A DNA stretch of 5,003 nucleotides from Oscillospiraceae bacterium (GCA_017415945.1 JAFQDR010000158.1:1-5003), one strand, 5' to 3'. Counted from the first letter of the stretch, positions 1 to 5,002 are shown. Notes: a model not told the origin generated them from the letters alone. Numbers and translations: made by a program.

Positions 1-120
1 ATCCATCTGCAGCTCGGAGCGTCGAGGACGACGCTCCCTACGGCCGCAAGGATTTCGGAGCGGAGGTTAGACCTACACTCCCGTAGGGGATGAGGCGGCA
101 AGTTGCCGCCTCTACATGGG
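1..120. repeat. Intergenic palindrome block A (CCCTACGG-type units)
   Basis: Non-coding DNA downstream of spoVAE made of adjacent GC-rich palindromes. Positions 16-24 pair perfectly with 29-37 (9-bp arms, AGGA loop). The octamer CCCTACGG follows at 36-43. Its reverse complement CCGTAGGG occurs at 81-88, next to a second perfect hairpin with arms 92-100 and 104-112 (GAGGCGGCA / TGCCGCCTC). The same octamer and similar palindromes recur in the other two large gaps of the window, so this looks like a dispersed intergenic repeat family. The block may continue left of the window. No gene is visible in it. Confidence 0.65.
92..112 (-). terminator. Possible hairpin terminator of the spoVAD-spoVAE unit
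   Basis: A 9-bp perfect stem with a 3-nt loop lies 33 bases past the spoVAE stop codon, in the place expected for a terminator. Read on the minus strand it is followed by ATCCCC rather than a run of T, so it is not a canonical intrinsic terminator. It may be only one of the intergenic repeat palindromes. Confidence 0.3.
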
Positions 121-144
121 AGGAAGATTTCGGTGGGAAGGAGA

Positions 145-516
145 TCATTTTGTCTTGTCTTTGGGTTTACATAACACCGCTGCCAGCAGAGCGAAGAACA
201 CCACTGCGGTGATGCCTCCCGCACAGCTTGTGAGTCCGCCGCTGAAGATGCCCAAGAAGCCCTGCTCAGACACTGCCTTCCGTACGCCCTTTGCAAGGGT
301 GTTGCCGAAGCCCAAGAGTGGCACCGTGGCTCCCGCCCCTGCCCATTGGGCAAAGGGCTCGTAAATGCCAACTGCGTTCAAGATCACCCCTGTTACCACA
401 TATGCCGTCAGGATGCGAGCGGGGGTGAGCTTTGTTTTGTCAATGAGCAGCTGCCCCACAAGGCACAGACAGCCCCCTACCAAAAAGGCTTTCCCATAGC
501 TCCAAAGCAGCTCCAT
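145..516 (-). CDS. spoVAE: Stage V sporulation protein AE (SpoVAE, AEb type)
   Basis: This 123-residue integral membrane protein is a component of the SpoVA complex, which moves dipicolinic acid (DPA) with calcium across the inner forespore membrane during sporulation and releases it during germination. It is close to the usual family length of about 120. The family signature is clear: LVGGCLCLVGQLLIDKTKLTPARI near residues 12-35 (shown here only as the key stretch GQLLIDKTKLTP), and GATVPLLGFGNTLAKG at about 62-77. Hydrophobic segments lie at about 6-24, 34-52 and 100-116, followed by a Lys-rich C-terminus (KPKDKTK). The ATG at 514-516 is preferred because GGAGGT (complement of 523-528) precedes it by 6 bases. 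A longer reading to 669 would run deep into spoVAD. The ribosome site lies inside the end of spoVAD and only two bases separate the genes, so they are co-transcribed and probably translationally coupled. Confidence 0.95.
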   Translation of the reverse strand: MELLWSYGKAFLVGGCLCLVGQLLIDKTKLTPARILTAYVVTGVILNAVGIYEPFAQWAGAGATVPLLGFGNTLAKGVRKAVSEQGFLGIFSGGLTSCAGGITAVVFFALLAAVLCKPKDKTK

Positions 517-518
517 GG

Positions 519-1535
519 TCACACCTCCGATTCGATCACGACCCCGTGACAAATGCCGGGGATGGACAGCCCCTGCAGTGGAGAGGTGGCGGACAGCAGT
601 GCCCCCGTGGCGGTGAACAGCACCCGTTTCCACAGCCCCTTTTGCAGATTGGGCAGTATGTGTCCGCACAGCACCGCTGCTGCGCAGCCGCAGCCCGAGC
701 CTCCCGCGTGGACGTCCTGTTTGTCTCGGTCAAACATCAGCAGCCCGCAGTCGAAATAGCGGTCGGACAGGTCATAGCCCGTTTTCCCGAAGCTCTCCAA
801 TACGGCCCGATGGCCGATGGCACCCAAGTCCCCTGTGAAGATGGCATCATAGTCCATGGGGCTGCGGCCTGTGTCACGGAAATGGGCGGTGAGGGTGCTG
901 TATGCGGCGGGGGCCATGGCGGCACCCATGTTGGCGGCATCGGTGATGCCCTTGTCGGTGATGATGCCCGTGGTCACATGGGTCACCCGTGGGCCCCTTC
1001 CCTTGCTGCGTAAAATCACCGCTCCCGAACCCGTTACCGTCCATTGCGCGGTGGGGGTACGCTGGCCGCCGTATTCCAGAGGAAAGCGGAACTGCCGTTC
1101 ACTGGAACAGAAATGGCTGGCTGTGGCGGCGCAGACCATGTCCCCGAAGCCTCCGTCCACCAGCAGGGCACCCAAGCTTAGGCTCTCCGCCATGGTGGAG
1201 CAGGCACCGTACAGCCCGAAGTAGGGCACGGGCACGTCCCGCAGGGCAAAGGCCGAGCCTGTGCACTGGTTCAGCAGGTCGCCGCTGAGGAGATAGTCCA
1301 ATTGTGCGGGGGAGATGTCCCCTTTTTGGCAGGCCAGACGGAAGCAGCGGCGGAGCATTTCGCTTTCTCCCTGTTCCCAGGTGTCCTGCCCGAAATAGCT
1401 GTCGGAGCTTATTGCATCGAAGCAGCGCCCCAGTGGCCCCTCGCCCTCTAACTTCCCCACCACCGAGGCCCATGTGGTAATGACGGGCGGGTGGGTGAGC
1501 TTTACGGTTTGCCGCCCCAAGCGTTTGTTGTTCAT
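519..1535 (-). CDS. spoVAD: Stage V sporulation protein AD (SpoVAD), DPA-binding
   Basis: This 338-residue protein has the normal SpoVAD length. SpoVAD is the soluble, thiolase-fold member of the SpoVA complex that binds dipicolinic acid at the inner spore membrane. Conserved stretches include FGQDTWEQGE (about 48-57), SGDLLNQCTGSAFA (84-97), the PYFGLYGACSTMAESL segment (104-119) with the thiolase-type cysteine at 112, EYGGQRTPTAQWTVTGSGA (154-172), TDAANMGAAMAPAA (198-211), TGDLGAIG (234-241) and a C-terminal ATGALLS block (309-315). The start is the ATG at 1533-1535, with GGAGG 8 bases upstream (complement of 1545-1549). An in-frame TTG at 1550 lies before the ribosome site's optimal window and is less likely. 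The gene is intact. In most Clostridia spoVAC lies directly upstream. Here the upstream DNA is a promoter, repeats and a divergent HAD gene, so spoVAD is first in its transcript. Confidence 0.96.
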   Translation of the reverse strand: MNNKRLGRQTVKLTHPPVITTWASVVGKLEGEGPLGRCFDAISSDSYFGQDTWEQGESEMLRRCFRLACQKGDISPAQLDYLLSGDLLNQCTGSAFALRDVPVPYFGLYGACSTMAESLSLGALLVDGGFGDMVCAATASHFCSSERQFRFPLEYGGQRTPTAQWTVTGSGAVILRSKGRGPRVTHVTTGIITDKGITDAANMGAAMAPAAYSTLTAHFRDTGRSPMDYDAIFTGDLGAIGHRAVLESFGKTGYDLSDRYFDCGLLMFDRDKQDVHAGGSGCGCAAAVLCGHILPNLQKGLWKRVLFTATGALLSATSPLQGLSIPGICHGVVIESEV

Positions 1536-1577
1536 GGTCGATCCCTCCAATGGGGATAGTTTTTTCCGATGACGAAA

Positions 1578-1607
1578 AAATATGTACTCTGTACAATTTT
1601 TGTATGA
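1578..1607 (-). promoter_or_regulatory. Candidate sigma-G promoter of spoVAD-spoVAE
   Basis: On the minus strand, TCATA (complement of 1603-1607) is followed after 18 bases by CATATTT (complement of 1578-1584). The forespore sigma-G consensus is roughly GHATR, about 18 bases, then CATWHTA, so the matches are 4 of 5 and 6 of 7. Transcription would begin near 1571 and leave a leader of about 36 bases before the ATG at 1535. spoVA operons are sigma-G dependent in Bacillus and Clostridia, so position and motif agree. A perfect inverted repeat at 1583-1595 overlaps the -10 end and the spacer. Confidence 0.5.
1583..1595. promoter_or_regulatory. Operator-like inverted repeat TGTAC-TCT-GTACA
   Basis: A perfect 5-bp inverted repeat with a 3-bp centre overlaps the last two bases of the candidate sigma-G -10 box and part of the spacer. 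This is a typical place for a repressor or modulating protein to bind. No specific regulator can be named from the sequence; a chance palindrome of this size is possible. Confidence 0.3.
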
Positions 1608-1620
1608 TAGGGTATGATAG

Positions 1621-1765
1621 AAAAATGTAGGAGCGAACTACGTTTTGTGCGGCAGTCGAATGCGGCGGGAGCAAGCCCCCACCCTACGGGTGAGGTGGAT
1701 GATTGCGGAGATGTGCCAAAAAGGACACCCGCAAGGGGTGTCCCTACGGGTGTGGATGAACCATG
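1621..1765. repeat. Intergenic palindrome block B (CCCTACGG-type units)
   Basis: Most of the 332-base divergent gap 1536-1867 is filled by this block. It contains two CCCTACGG octamers (1682-1689 and 1742-1749). The second is preceded by a perfect hairpin with arms GGACACCC (1723-1730) and GGGTGTCC (1736-1743) around a GCAAG loop. The first is preceded by an imperfect GGGAGCAAGCCCCC hairpin (1667-1680). The architecture, stem-loop followed by CCCTACGG, matches the blocks at 1-120 and 3356-3495. The remainder of the gap holds the spoVAD promoter on the left and, at 1787-1805, a small inverted repeat ACGATT-7-AATCGT upstream of the HAD gene. I found no convincing promoter for the HAD gene. Confidence 0.65.
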
Positions 1766-1867
1766 TTCGTTTGAGCGGGATGTGGGACGATTGCCGCAAA
1801 ATCGTTACCGGGCAGAATTGAAACGATACAGGATTTGTTCGTGCGAGCTGAAAAATGGAGGAGGACT

Positions 1868-2551
1868 ATGTACGATATTGTGCTGCTGGATGCGGATATG
1901 ACGATTTGGGATTTCGAGGCATCGGAGGAGCTGGCCTTGAGAGATACGGTGGAAAGCCTCGGCGTTCCCATGACCGAGGACATTTTTGGCTTTTACCATA
2001 AAATCAACTCTGCCTTGTGGAAGGCCTTCGATTTGAAGCAGGTCACCAAGGAGGAGCTGTCCTATGAGCGGTTCGCAAAGCTGCTGGACTATGTGGGAAA
2101 GCAAGGGGAGCCCCTTGCTCTGAACCGCTATTATCAGCAGCGGCTGGGAGAACACTCCATCATGCTCCCCGGGGCGGAGGATATGGTCCGCAGACTGGCG
2201 GAGCGCTGCACCCTATACATCCTCACCAACGGGATGCACACGGCTCAGGTAGGGCGGTTCGAGAAGTCCCCCATTAAGCCTTACATCAAGCAGATGTTTA
2301 TTTCCGAGGACATGGGCTGCCAGAAGCCCGACAAGGAGTATTTCGACAAGGTCTTTGCCATTATCGGGCTCACGGACAAGTCCCGTGCGGTCATGGTGGG
2401 GGACAGCCTGACCTCCGACATTCGCGGCGGCATCAACGGCGGGGTGGACACCATTTGGTACAATGCCAAGCGCAAGCCCCATGACCCCAATATTATGCCC
2501 ACCTACACCGCTTACACCATGGACGAAGTGGTGGAGCTGGTGTTTACATAA
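1868..2551 (+). CDS. yjjG: YjjG-family HAD hydrolase, pyrimidine 5'-nucleotidase-like
   Basis: This 227-residue cytosolic protein belongs to the haloacid dehalogenase superfamily. It is closest in pattern to the YjjG/YfnB family, whose E. coli member dephosphorylates (deoxy)nucleoside monophosphates, including non-canonical pyrimidines. All HAD motifs are present: motif I LLDADMT (nucleophile Asp8, acid/base Asp10), motif II LYILTNG (Thr120), motif III QKPDKEYF (Lys153) and motif IV VGDSLTSD (Asp179, Asp184). An alpha-helical cap of the C1 type fills about residues 16-95. The tail GGINGGVDTIWYNAKRK (188-204) resembles the GGINAG...W.NA stretch of YjjG, and the length is about the same (225 in E. 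coli). The ATG at 1868 follows GGAGGAGG (1857-1864). A TTG at 1835 would bypass this site. It probably forms an operon with the hydrolase 76 bases downstream. Substrate is inferred from family only. Confidence 0.85.
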   Translation: MYDIVLLDADMTIWDFEASEELALRDTVESLGVPMTEDIFGFYHKINSALWKAFDLKQVTKEELSYERFAKLLDYVGKQGEPLALNRYYQQRLGEHSIMLPGAEDMVRRLAERCTLYILTNGMHTAQVGRFEKSPIKPYIKQMFISEDMGCQKPDKEYFDKVFAIIGLTDKSRAVMVGDSLTSDIRGGINGGVDTIWYNAKRKPHDPNIMPTYTAYTMDEVVELVFT

Positions 2552-2552
2552 T

Positions 2553-2614
2553 ACAGAGTTTTTAACATTTCCCACAGAGTTTCCCACATTCCCACAAGAT
2601 ACAGTGGAAAACTC
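2553..2614 (+). promoter_or_regulatory. Repeat-rich leader between the HAD and MBL genes
   Basis: The 76-base gap contains ACAGAGTTT twice (2553-2561 and 2574-2582) and TTTCCCACA twice (2568-2576 and 2580-2588), with a third near-copy ATTCCCACA at 2588-2596. GAGTTTCCCAC (2577-2587) can also pair with GTGGAAAACTC (2604-2614) with one mismatch, giving an 11-bp stem with a 16-base loop that ends just before the ribosome site AAAGGA (2617-2622). This could be a regulatory leader or a chance low-complexity stretch. No terminator is evident between the two genes. Confidence 0.3.
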
Positions 2615-2627
2615 GGAAAGGAACACA

Positions 2628-3341
2628 ATGAAGATCACATTTTTGCGGCATAGTGCGTTTTTGGCAGAAACCGAATCATTGAATTTGCTGTTTGACTGGA
2701 CGGGGGAGAGCCCCCTGCCCCCATTTGACCGCAGCAAGCCCTTGTATGTCTTCGCCAGTCACCACCACGGGGATCATTATACCCCTCGGATCTTTGCTCT
2801 TGGCATGGACAATGTGACCTATATTCTCGCCTCCTGCATCCGTCTGTCCGCCAAGCGGAAAGCGGGGCTGGGCATTGACGACAGCCGTGTGCACCGACTG
2901 ACGGCGGGGGTCACGGTGGATATCGACGACCTGACTGTGCGCACCGTTCGCTCCAATGATGCGGGGGTAGCGTTTCTGGTGGATACGCCCGCAGGCAGAC
3001 TGTTCCACGCAGGAGATCTGAACGACTGGAGCTGGATCGGAGAGGATCCCACATGGCAGGAGAAGATCGACAAAGCATGGCAAAAGTCTCTGGAGCAGCT
3101 CCGCGGGGAGCGGGTAGACGTGGCCTTCCTGCCCTTGGACGGACGCTTGGAGGGGAATTTTTGGCTGGGCATCCATGGGTATTTACAGGCCATGGACTGC
3201 AAGCGGGTGTTCCCTATGCACTGCTGGGGGGATCTTTCCGTGATTCCCAAGCTGAAGGCAATGCCCGAGAGCGGGGACTACCGTGACCGCATCGTGGATA
3301 TCACCGCAGAGGGGCAGGTTTTCAGTTTACTCGAAGGCTGA
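2628..3341 (+). CDS. MBL-fold metallo-hydrolase (COG2220/UlaG-like)
   Basis: This 237-residue cytosolic protein has the metallo-beta-lactamase fold and is similar in length and layout to the short UlaG-like (COG2220) predicted metal-dependent hydrolases. The N-terminal strand MKITFLRHSAFL leads to LLFDWTGE, then the metal-binding HxHxDH motif as SHHHGDH (His45, His47, Asp49, His50). Next come SNDAGVAFLVDT (109-120) and FHAGDLNDWSW (126-136), with the bridging Asp130, and a late motif PMHCWGD with His198. The histidine usually expected between these motifs is not obvious; Asp111 sits near its place. No signal peptide is seen. The ATG at 2628 is chosen because GGAAAGGA lies just upstream and the protein begins with the family's typical first strand; a longer reading from 2463 would overlap the HAD gene. 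The substrate is unknown. Confidence 0.87.
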   Translation: MKITFLRHSAFLAETESLNLLFDWTGESPLPPFDRSKPLYVFASHHHGDHYTPRIFALGMDNVTYILASCIRLSAKRKAGLGIDDSRVHRLTAGVTVDIDDLTVRTVRSNDAGVAFLVDTPAGRLFHAGDLNDWSWIGEDPTWQEKIDKAWQKSLEQLRGERVDVAFLPLDGRLEGNFWLGIHGYLQAMDCKRVFPMHCWGDLSVIPKLKAMPESGDYRDRIVDITAEGQVFSLLEG

Positions 3342-3355
3342 AGCGTTCCGTAATC

Positions 3356-3406
3356 GGTGCCCGGCAGCACTTATGCTGCCCCTTCTCCCGAGGGAACCTG
3401 GGCATT
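3356..3406 (+). terminator. Structured element after the MBL gene, possible terminator
   Basis: Fifteen bases past the MBL stop codon a compact folded element is predicted. An outer stem pairs TGCCC (3358-3362) with GGGCA (3400-3404), extendable by two G-T wobbles. It encloses the perfect hairpin GGCAGCA-CTTA-TGCTGCC (3363-3380) and a smaller TCCC/GGGA stem (3386-3395). It is followed only by TTTAGGG, so the T run is weak. It may end transcription of the HAD-MBL unit or be part of the intergenic repeat block that follows. Confidence 0.35.
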
Positions 3407-3440
3407 TAGGGATGCGGTCGTGCTGGGCTATCCACCCGAG

Positions 3441-3495
3441 CGTTATCCAACGTAGTGCGCAAATGCGGGCGGATACTATCCGCCCCTACGGGGAC
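3441..3495. repeat. Intergenic palindrome block C (CCCTACGG-type unit)
   Basis: A perfect hairpin with 9-bp arms, GGGCGGATA (3467-3475) and TATCCGCCC (3477-3485), overlaps the octamer CCCTACGG at 3484-3491. This is the same stem-then-octamer arrangement as in the blocks at 1-120 and 1621-1765. The gap 3342-3685 as a whole contains the folded element at 3356-3406, this unit, and an AT-rich promoter region from about 3520 onward; no gene is supported in it. Confidence 0.6.
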
Positions 3496-3530
3496 GGTGG
3501 AGCTTGGAGATTGCCACAGTTTATATGGCA

Positions 3531-3610
3531 AACCGAAAAAAGTCAATTCTTTAACAAGAAAACCGAAAACTTTTTGATTGTAATACACAATTTTTAGATT
3601 TTTTGATTGT
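3531..3610 (+). repeat. Two direct-repeat pairs, each 29 bp apart, upstream of symporter
   Basis: AAACCGAAAA occurs at 3531-3540 and 3560-3569. TTTTTGATTGT occurs at 3571-3581 and 3600-3610. Both pairs are offset by exactly 29 bases. The stretch is far more AT-rich than its surroundings and lies immediately upstream of the symporter promoter. This fits paired activator sites or an UP-like element, or a decayed 29-bp tandem repeat. Confidence 0.5.
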
Positions 3611-3622
3611 GGAACCTGTCAA

Positions 3623-3652
3623 TTTACGGAGTACAAAATTGGATGGTATAAT
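3623..3652 (+). promoter_or_regulatory. Vegetative (sigma-A type) promoter of the symporter gene
   Basis: TTTACG (3623-3628, 4 of 6 to TTGACA) is followed after 18 bases by a perfect TATAAT (3647-3652). TGG directly before it makes an extended -10 (TGGTATAAT). Transcription would start near 3659, leaving a short leader of about 27 bases. The extended -10 and AT-rich upstream DNA suggest strong expression. Two inverted repeats overlap it: CAATTT/AAATTG (3620-3625 and 3636-3641) and GATGGT/ACCATC (3642-3647 and 3656-3661). Confidence 0.75.
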
Positions 3653-3661
3653 CGAACCATC
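3642..3661. promoter_or_regulatory. Operator-like palindrome over the -10 box
   Basis: GATGGT (3642-3647) and ACCATC (3656-3661) form a 6-8-6 inverted repeat spanning the TATAAT box and the predicted transcription start. A protein bound here would block RNA polymerase, so this is a plausible repressor site for the symporter gene. The regulator is unknown. Confidence 0.35.
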
Positions 3662-3685
3662 AAAGAGAGAAAGGTGATGTGAAGT

Positions 3686-4918
3686 ATGAAAGAAAAGAAA
3701 AAGGTCAGTTTGCCTCTGCTGATTTTCGGCGCAATGGTGCTGGGTATTGTGGTTGGTGTCATTGCTTCCGGGGATGCAAAATGGGTGTCGATCATCTCTA
3801 CATACATTAAGCCCTTTGGTACCATCTTCGTGAATCTGCTGAAGGCGGTAGTCGTTCCCGTGGTGCTCATCAGCATTATCTGCGGTATGATCAGCATGGA
3901 CGACGTAAAGAAGGTGGGCTCCATCGGCTGGAAGACCCTGGTGTACTACATGGGTACCACCGCTGTGGCCATTATTATCGGTCTGGCAGTGGCCAATCTG
4001 TTTAAGGGTGCGTTCCCCATTCTGGAAACCGCCGATGCCACCTACGAGGCAAAGAGCTCCAATTTGATGGATACCATCGTGAATATCTTCCCCAGCAATA
4101 TGTGGGGTGCCTTCTTCAATGCCAATATGCTCCAGGTCATCGTCATTGCCGTAGCCTTCGGTGCTGCCATTCTGGTCACCGGGGAAAAGGCTAAGCCTGT
4201 GGTGGATTTGATGAACGCTCTGAATGAAGTGGTCATGAATGTGATGCTGGGTGTCATTAAGCTGACCCCCATCGGCGTATTCTGCCTGATGGCGGATACT
4301 GTTGCGGTCAACGGCCCCAAGATCATCAGCTCTCTGGCCATTGTGCTGGGTGTGTGCTATATTGCATACCTGCTTCACCTGTTCGGCGTGTACTCTTTCA
4401 CCATCAAGACCATGGGCGGCATGGCACCCGGGAAGTTCCACCGCGGTATGATCCCCGCCATGATCATGGCATTCACCTCCACCTCCTCCGTGGCTACCCT
4501 GCCCGTGACCATGGACTGCGCCAAGCATCTGGGCGCAGATGAGGATGTGAGCTCCTTTGTGCTCCCTCTGGGTGCAACCATCAATATGGACGGTACCGCC
4601 ATTTACATGGGTGTCACCTCCGTATTCATTGCCTGCTGCTACAATGTGGATCTGACTTTGGCGCAGATGGCGACCATCATCATTACCGCTACTCTGGCCT
4701 CCATCGGTACCGCAGGGGTATCCGGTGCGGGTATGATCATGCTGGCTATGGTGCTGGAATCCGTAGGCCTGCCCGTTGCGGGTATCGGCTTGATTGTTGG
4801 CATTGACAAGATCTTCGACATGGGCCGCACCACTCTGAATATTGTGGGCGATGCCTCCTGTGCGGTCATTGTCTCCAACTGGCAGAGAAAGGCAGAAGCC
4901 AAGAAGGCTGCCAAATAA
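3686..4918 (+). CDS. Dicarboxylate/amino acid:cation symporter, Glu/Asp type
   Basis: This 410-residue polytopic membrane protein of the DAACS family (GltP/GltT/GltPh type) takes up an acidic amino acid with sodium or protons. The family's core is complete. HP1 has the serine-rich TSTSSVATLP (264-273). TM7 has the NMDGT motif (300-304). HP2 has GTAGVSGAG (341-349). TM8 reads IDKIFDMGRTTLNIVGD, with Asp374, Asp378, Arg381, Thr382, Asn385 and Asp389. By comparison with GltPh, Arg381 would hold the side-chain carboxylate and Asp378 the amino group, which favours glutamate/aspartate over C4-dicarboxylates or neutral amino acids. N-terminal helices span about 8-28, 43-70 and 84-106. The length matches the bacterial family. 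The ATG at 3686 follows AAGGTGAT (3671-3678). It is a single-gene unit with its own promoter and terminator. Confidence 0.94.
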   Translation: MKEKKKVSLPLLIFGAMVLGIVVGVIASGDAKWVSIISTYIKPFGTIFVNLLKAVVVPVVLISIICGMISMDDVKKVGSIGWKTLVYYMGTTAVAIIIGLAVANLFKGAFPILETADATYEAKSSNLMDTIVNIFPSNMWGAFFNANMLQVIVIAVAFGAAILVTGEKAKPVVDLMNALNEVVMNVMLGVIKLTPIGVFCLMADTVAVNGPKIISSLAIVLGVCYIAYLLHLFGVYSFTIKTMGGMAPGKFHRGMIPAMIMAFTSTSSVATLPVTMDCAKHLGADEDVSSFVLPLGATINMDGTAIYMGVTSVFIACCYNVDLTLAQMATIIITATLASIGTAGVSGAGMIMLAMVLESVGLPVAGIGLIVGIDKIFDMGRTTLNIVGDASCAVIVSNWQRKAEAKKAAK

Positions 4919-4936
4919 AACCATACACGAATAACC

Positions 4937-4963
4937 AACCCCCTCGGCACCGCCGAGGGGGTT
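4937..4963 (+). terminator. Hairpin terminator of the symporter gene
   Basis: A perfect 12-bp stem, AACCCCCTCGGC (4937-4948) with GCCGAGGGGGTT (4952-4963), closed by an ACC loop, lies 18 bases past the stop codon. The downstream T run is weak (TT then AGAGTCTGT), but stem strength and position make termination likely. It could also act on a gene converging from the right. Confidence 0.8.
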
Positions 4964-4967
4964 AGAG

Positions 4968-5002
4968 TCTGTCAAAATACTCCTTCGGAGCATTTTGACA
5001 GA
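4968..5002. repeat. Long inverted repeat (16-bp arms) at window edge
   Basis: TCTGTCAAAATACTCC (4968-4983) pairs with GGAGCATTTTGACAGA (4987-5002) at 15 of 16 positions around a TTC loop. It sits directly after the symporter terminator. It could be a second, bidirectional terminator, or the end of another dispersed intergenic repeat; the window stops one base later, so its full extent is not visible. Confidence 0.65.

Noticed and set aside
546..1224. Plus-strand open frames opposite spoVAD (546-1013, 856-1224)
   Set aside because: They lack ribosome sites and recognisable domains and mirror the GC-biased codons of spoVAD.
1099..1674. Minus-strand frame overlapping the spoVAD start and promoter
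   Set aside because: It overlaps most of the first half of spoVAD in another frame and has no known domain; it is not a remnant of spoVAC.
1787..1846. Promoter for the HAD gene near TTGAAA (1818-1823)
   Set aside because: TTGAAA is a fair -35 match, but no acceptable -10 box lies 16-18 bases downstream, so the promoter was not called.
1614..1901. Plus-strand frame across palindrome block B
   Set aside because: The translation is low in conserved features, runs through repeat DNA and overlaps the HAD start; no ribosome site.
2213..3250. Minus-strand frames opposite the HAD and MBL genes
   Set aside because: They are antisense to two genes with complete catalytic motifs and have no recognisable content or ribosome sites.
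1..3495. CRISPR array or insertion sequence suggested by repeated palindromes
   Set aside because: The repeats are few, far apart, variable in stem sequence and not separated by uniform spacers; no transposase or terminal repeat pair with target duplication is seen.
3283..3597. Plus-strand frame across the gap after the MBL gene
   Set aside because: It runs through repeat hairpins and into the AT-rich promoter region, with no domain or ribosome site.
3551..4993. A 480-residue minus-strand open frame opposite the symporter
   Set aside because: Its translation is very rich in His, Gly, Asp and Gln with no family pattern, it lies antisense to a clearly recognisable transporter, and it extends into the promoter and terminator. 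It is a frame shadow.
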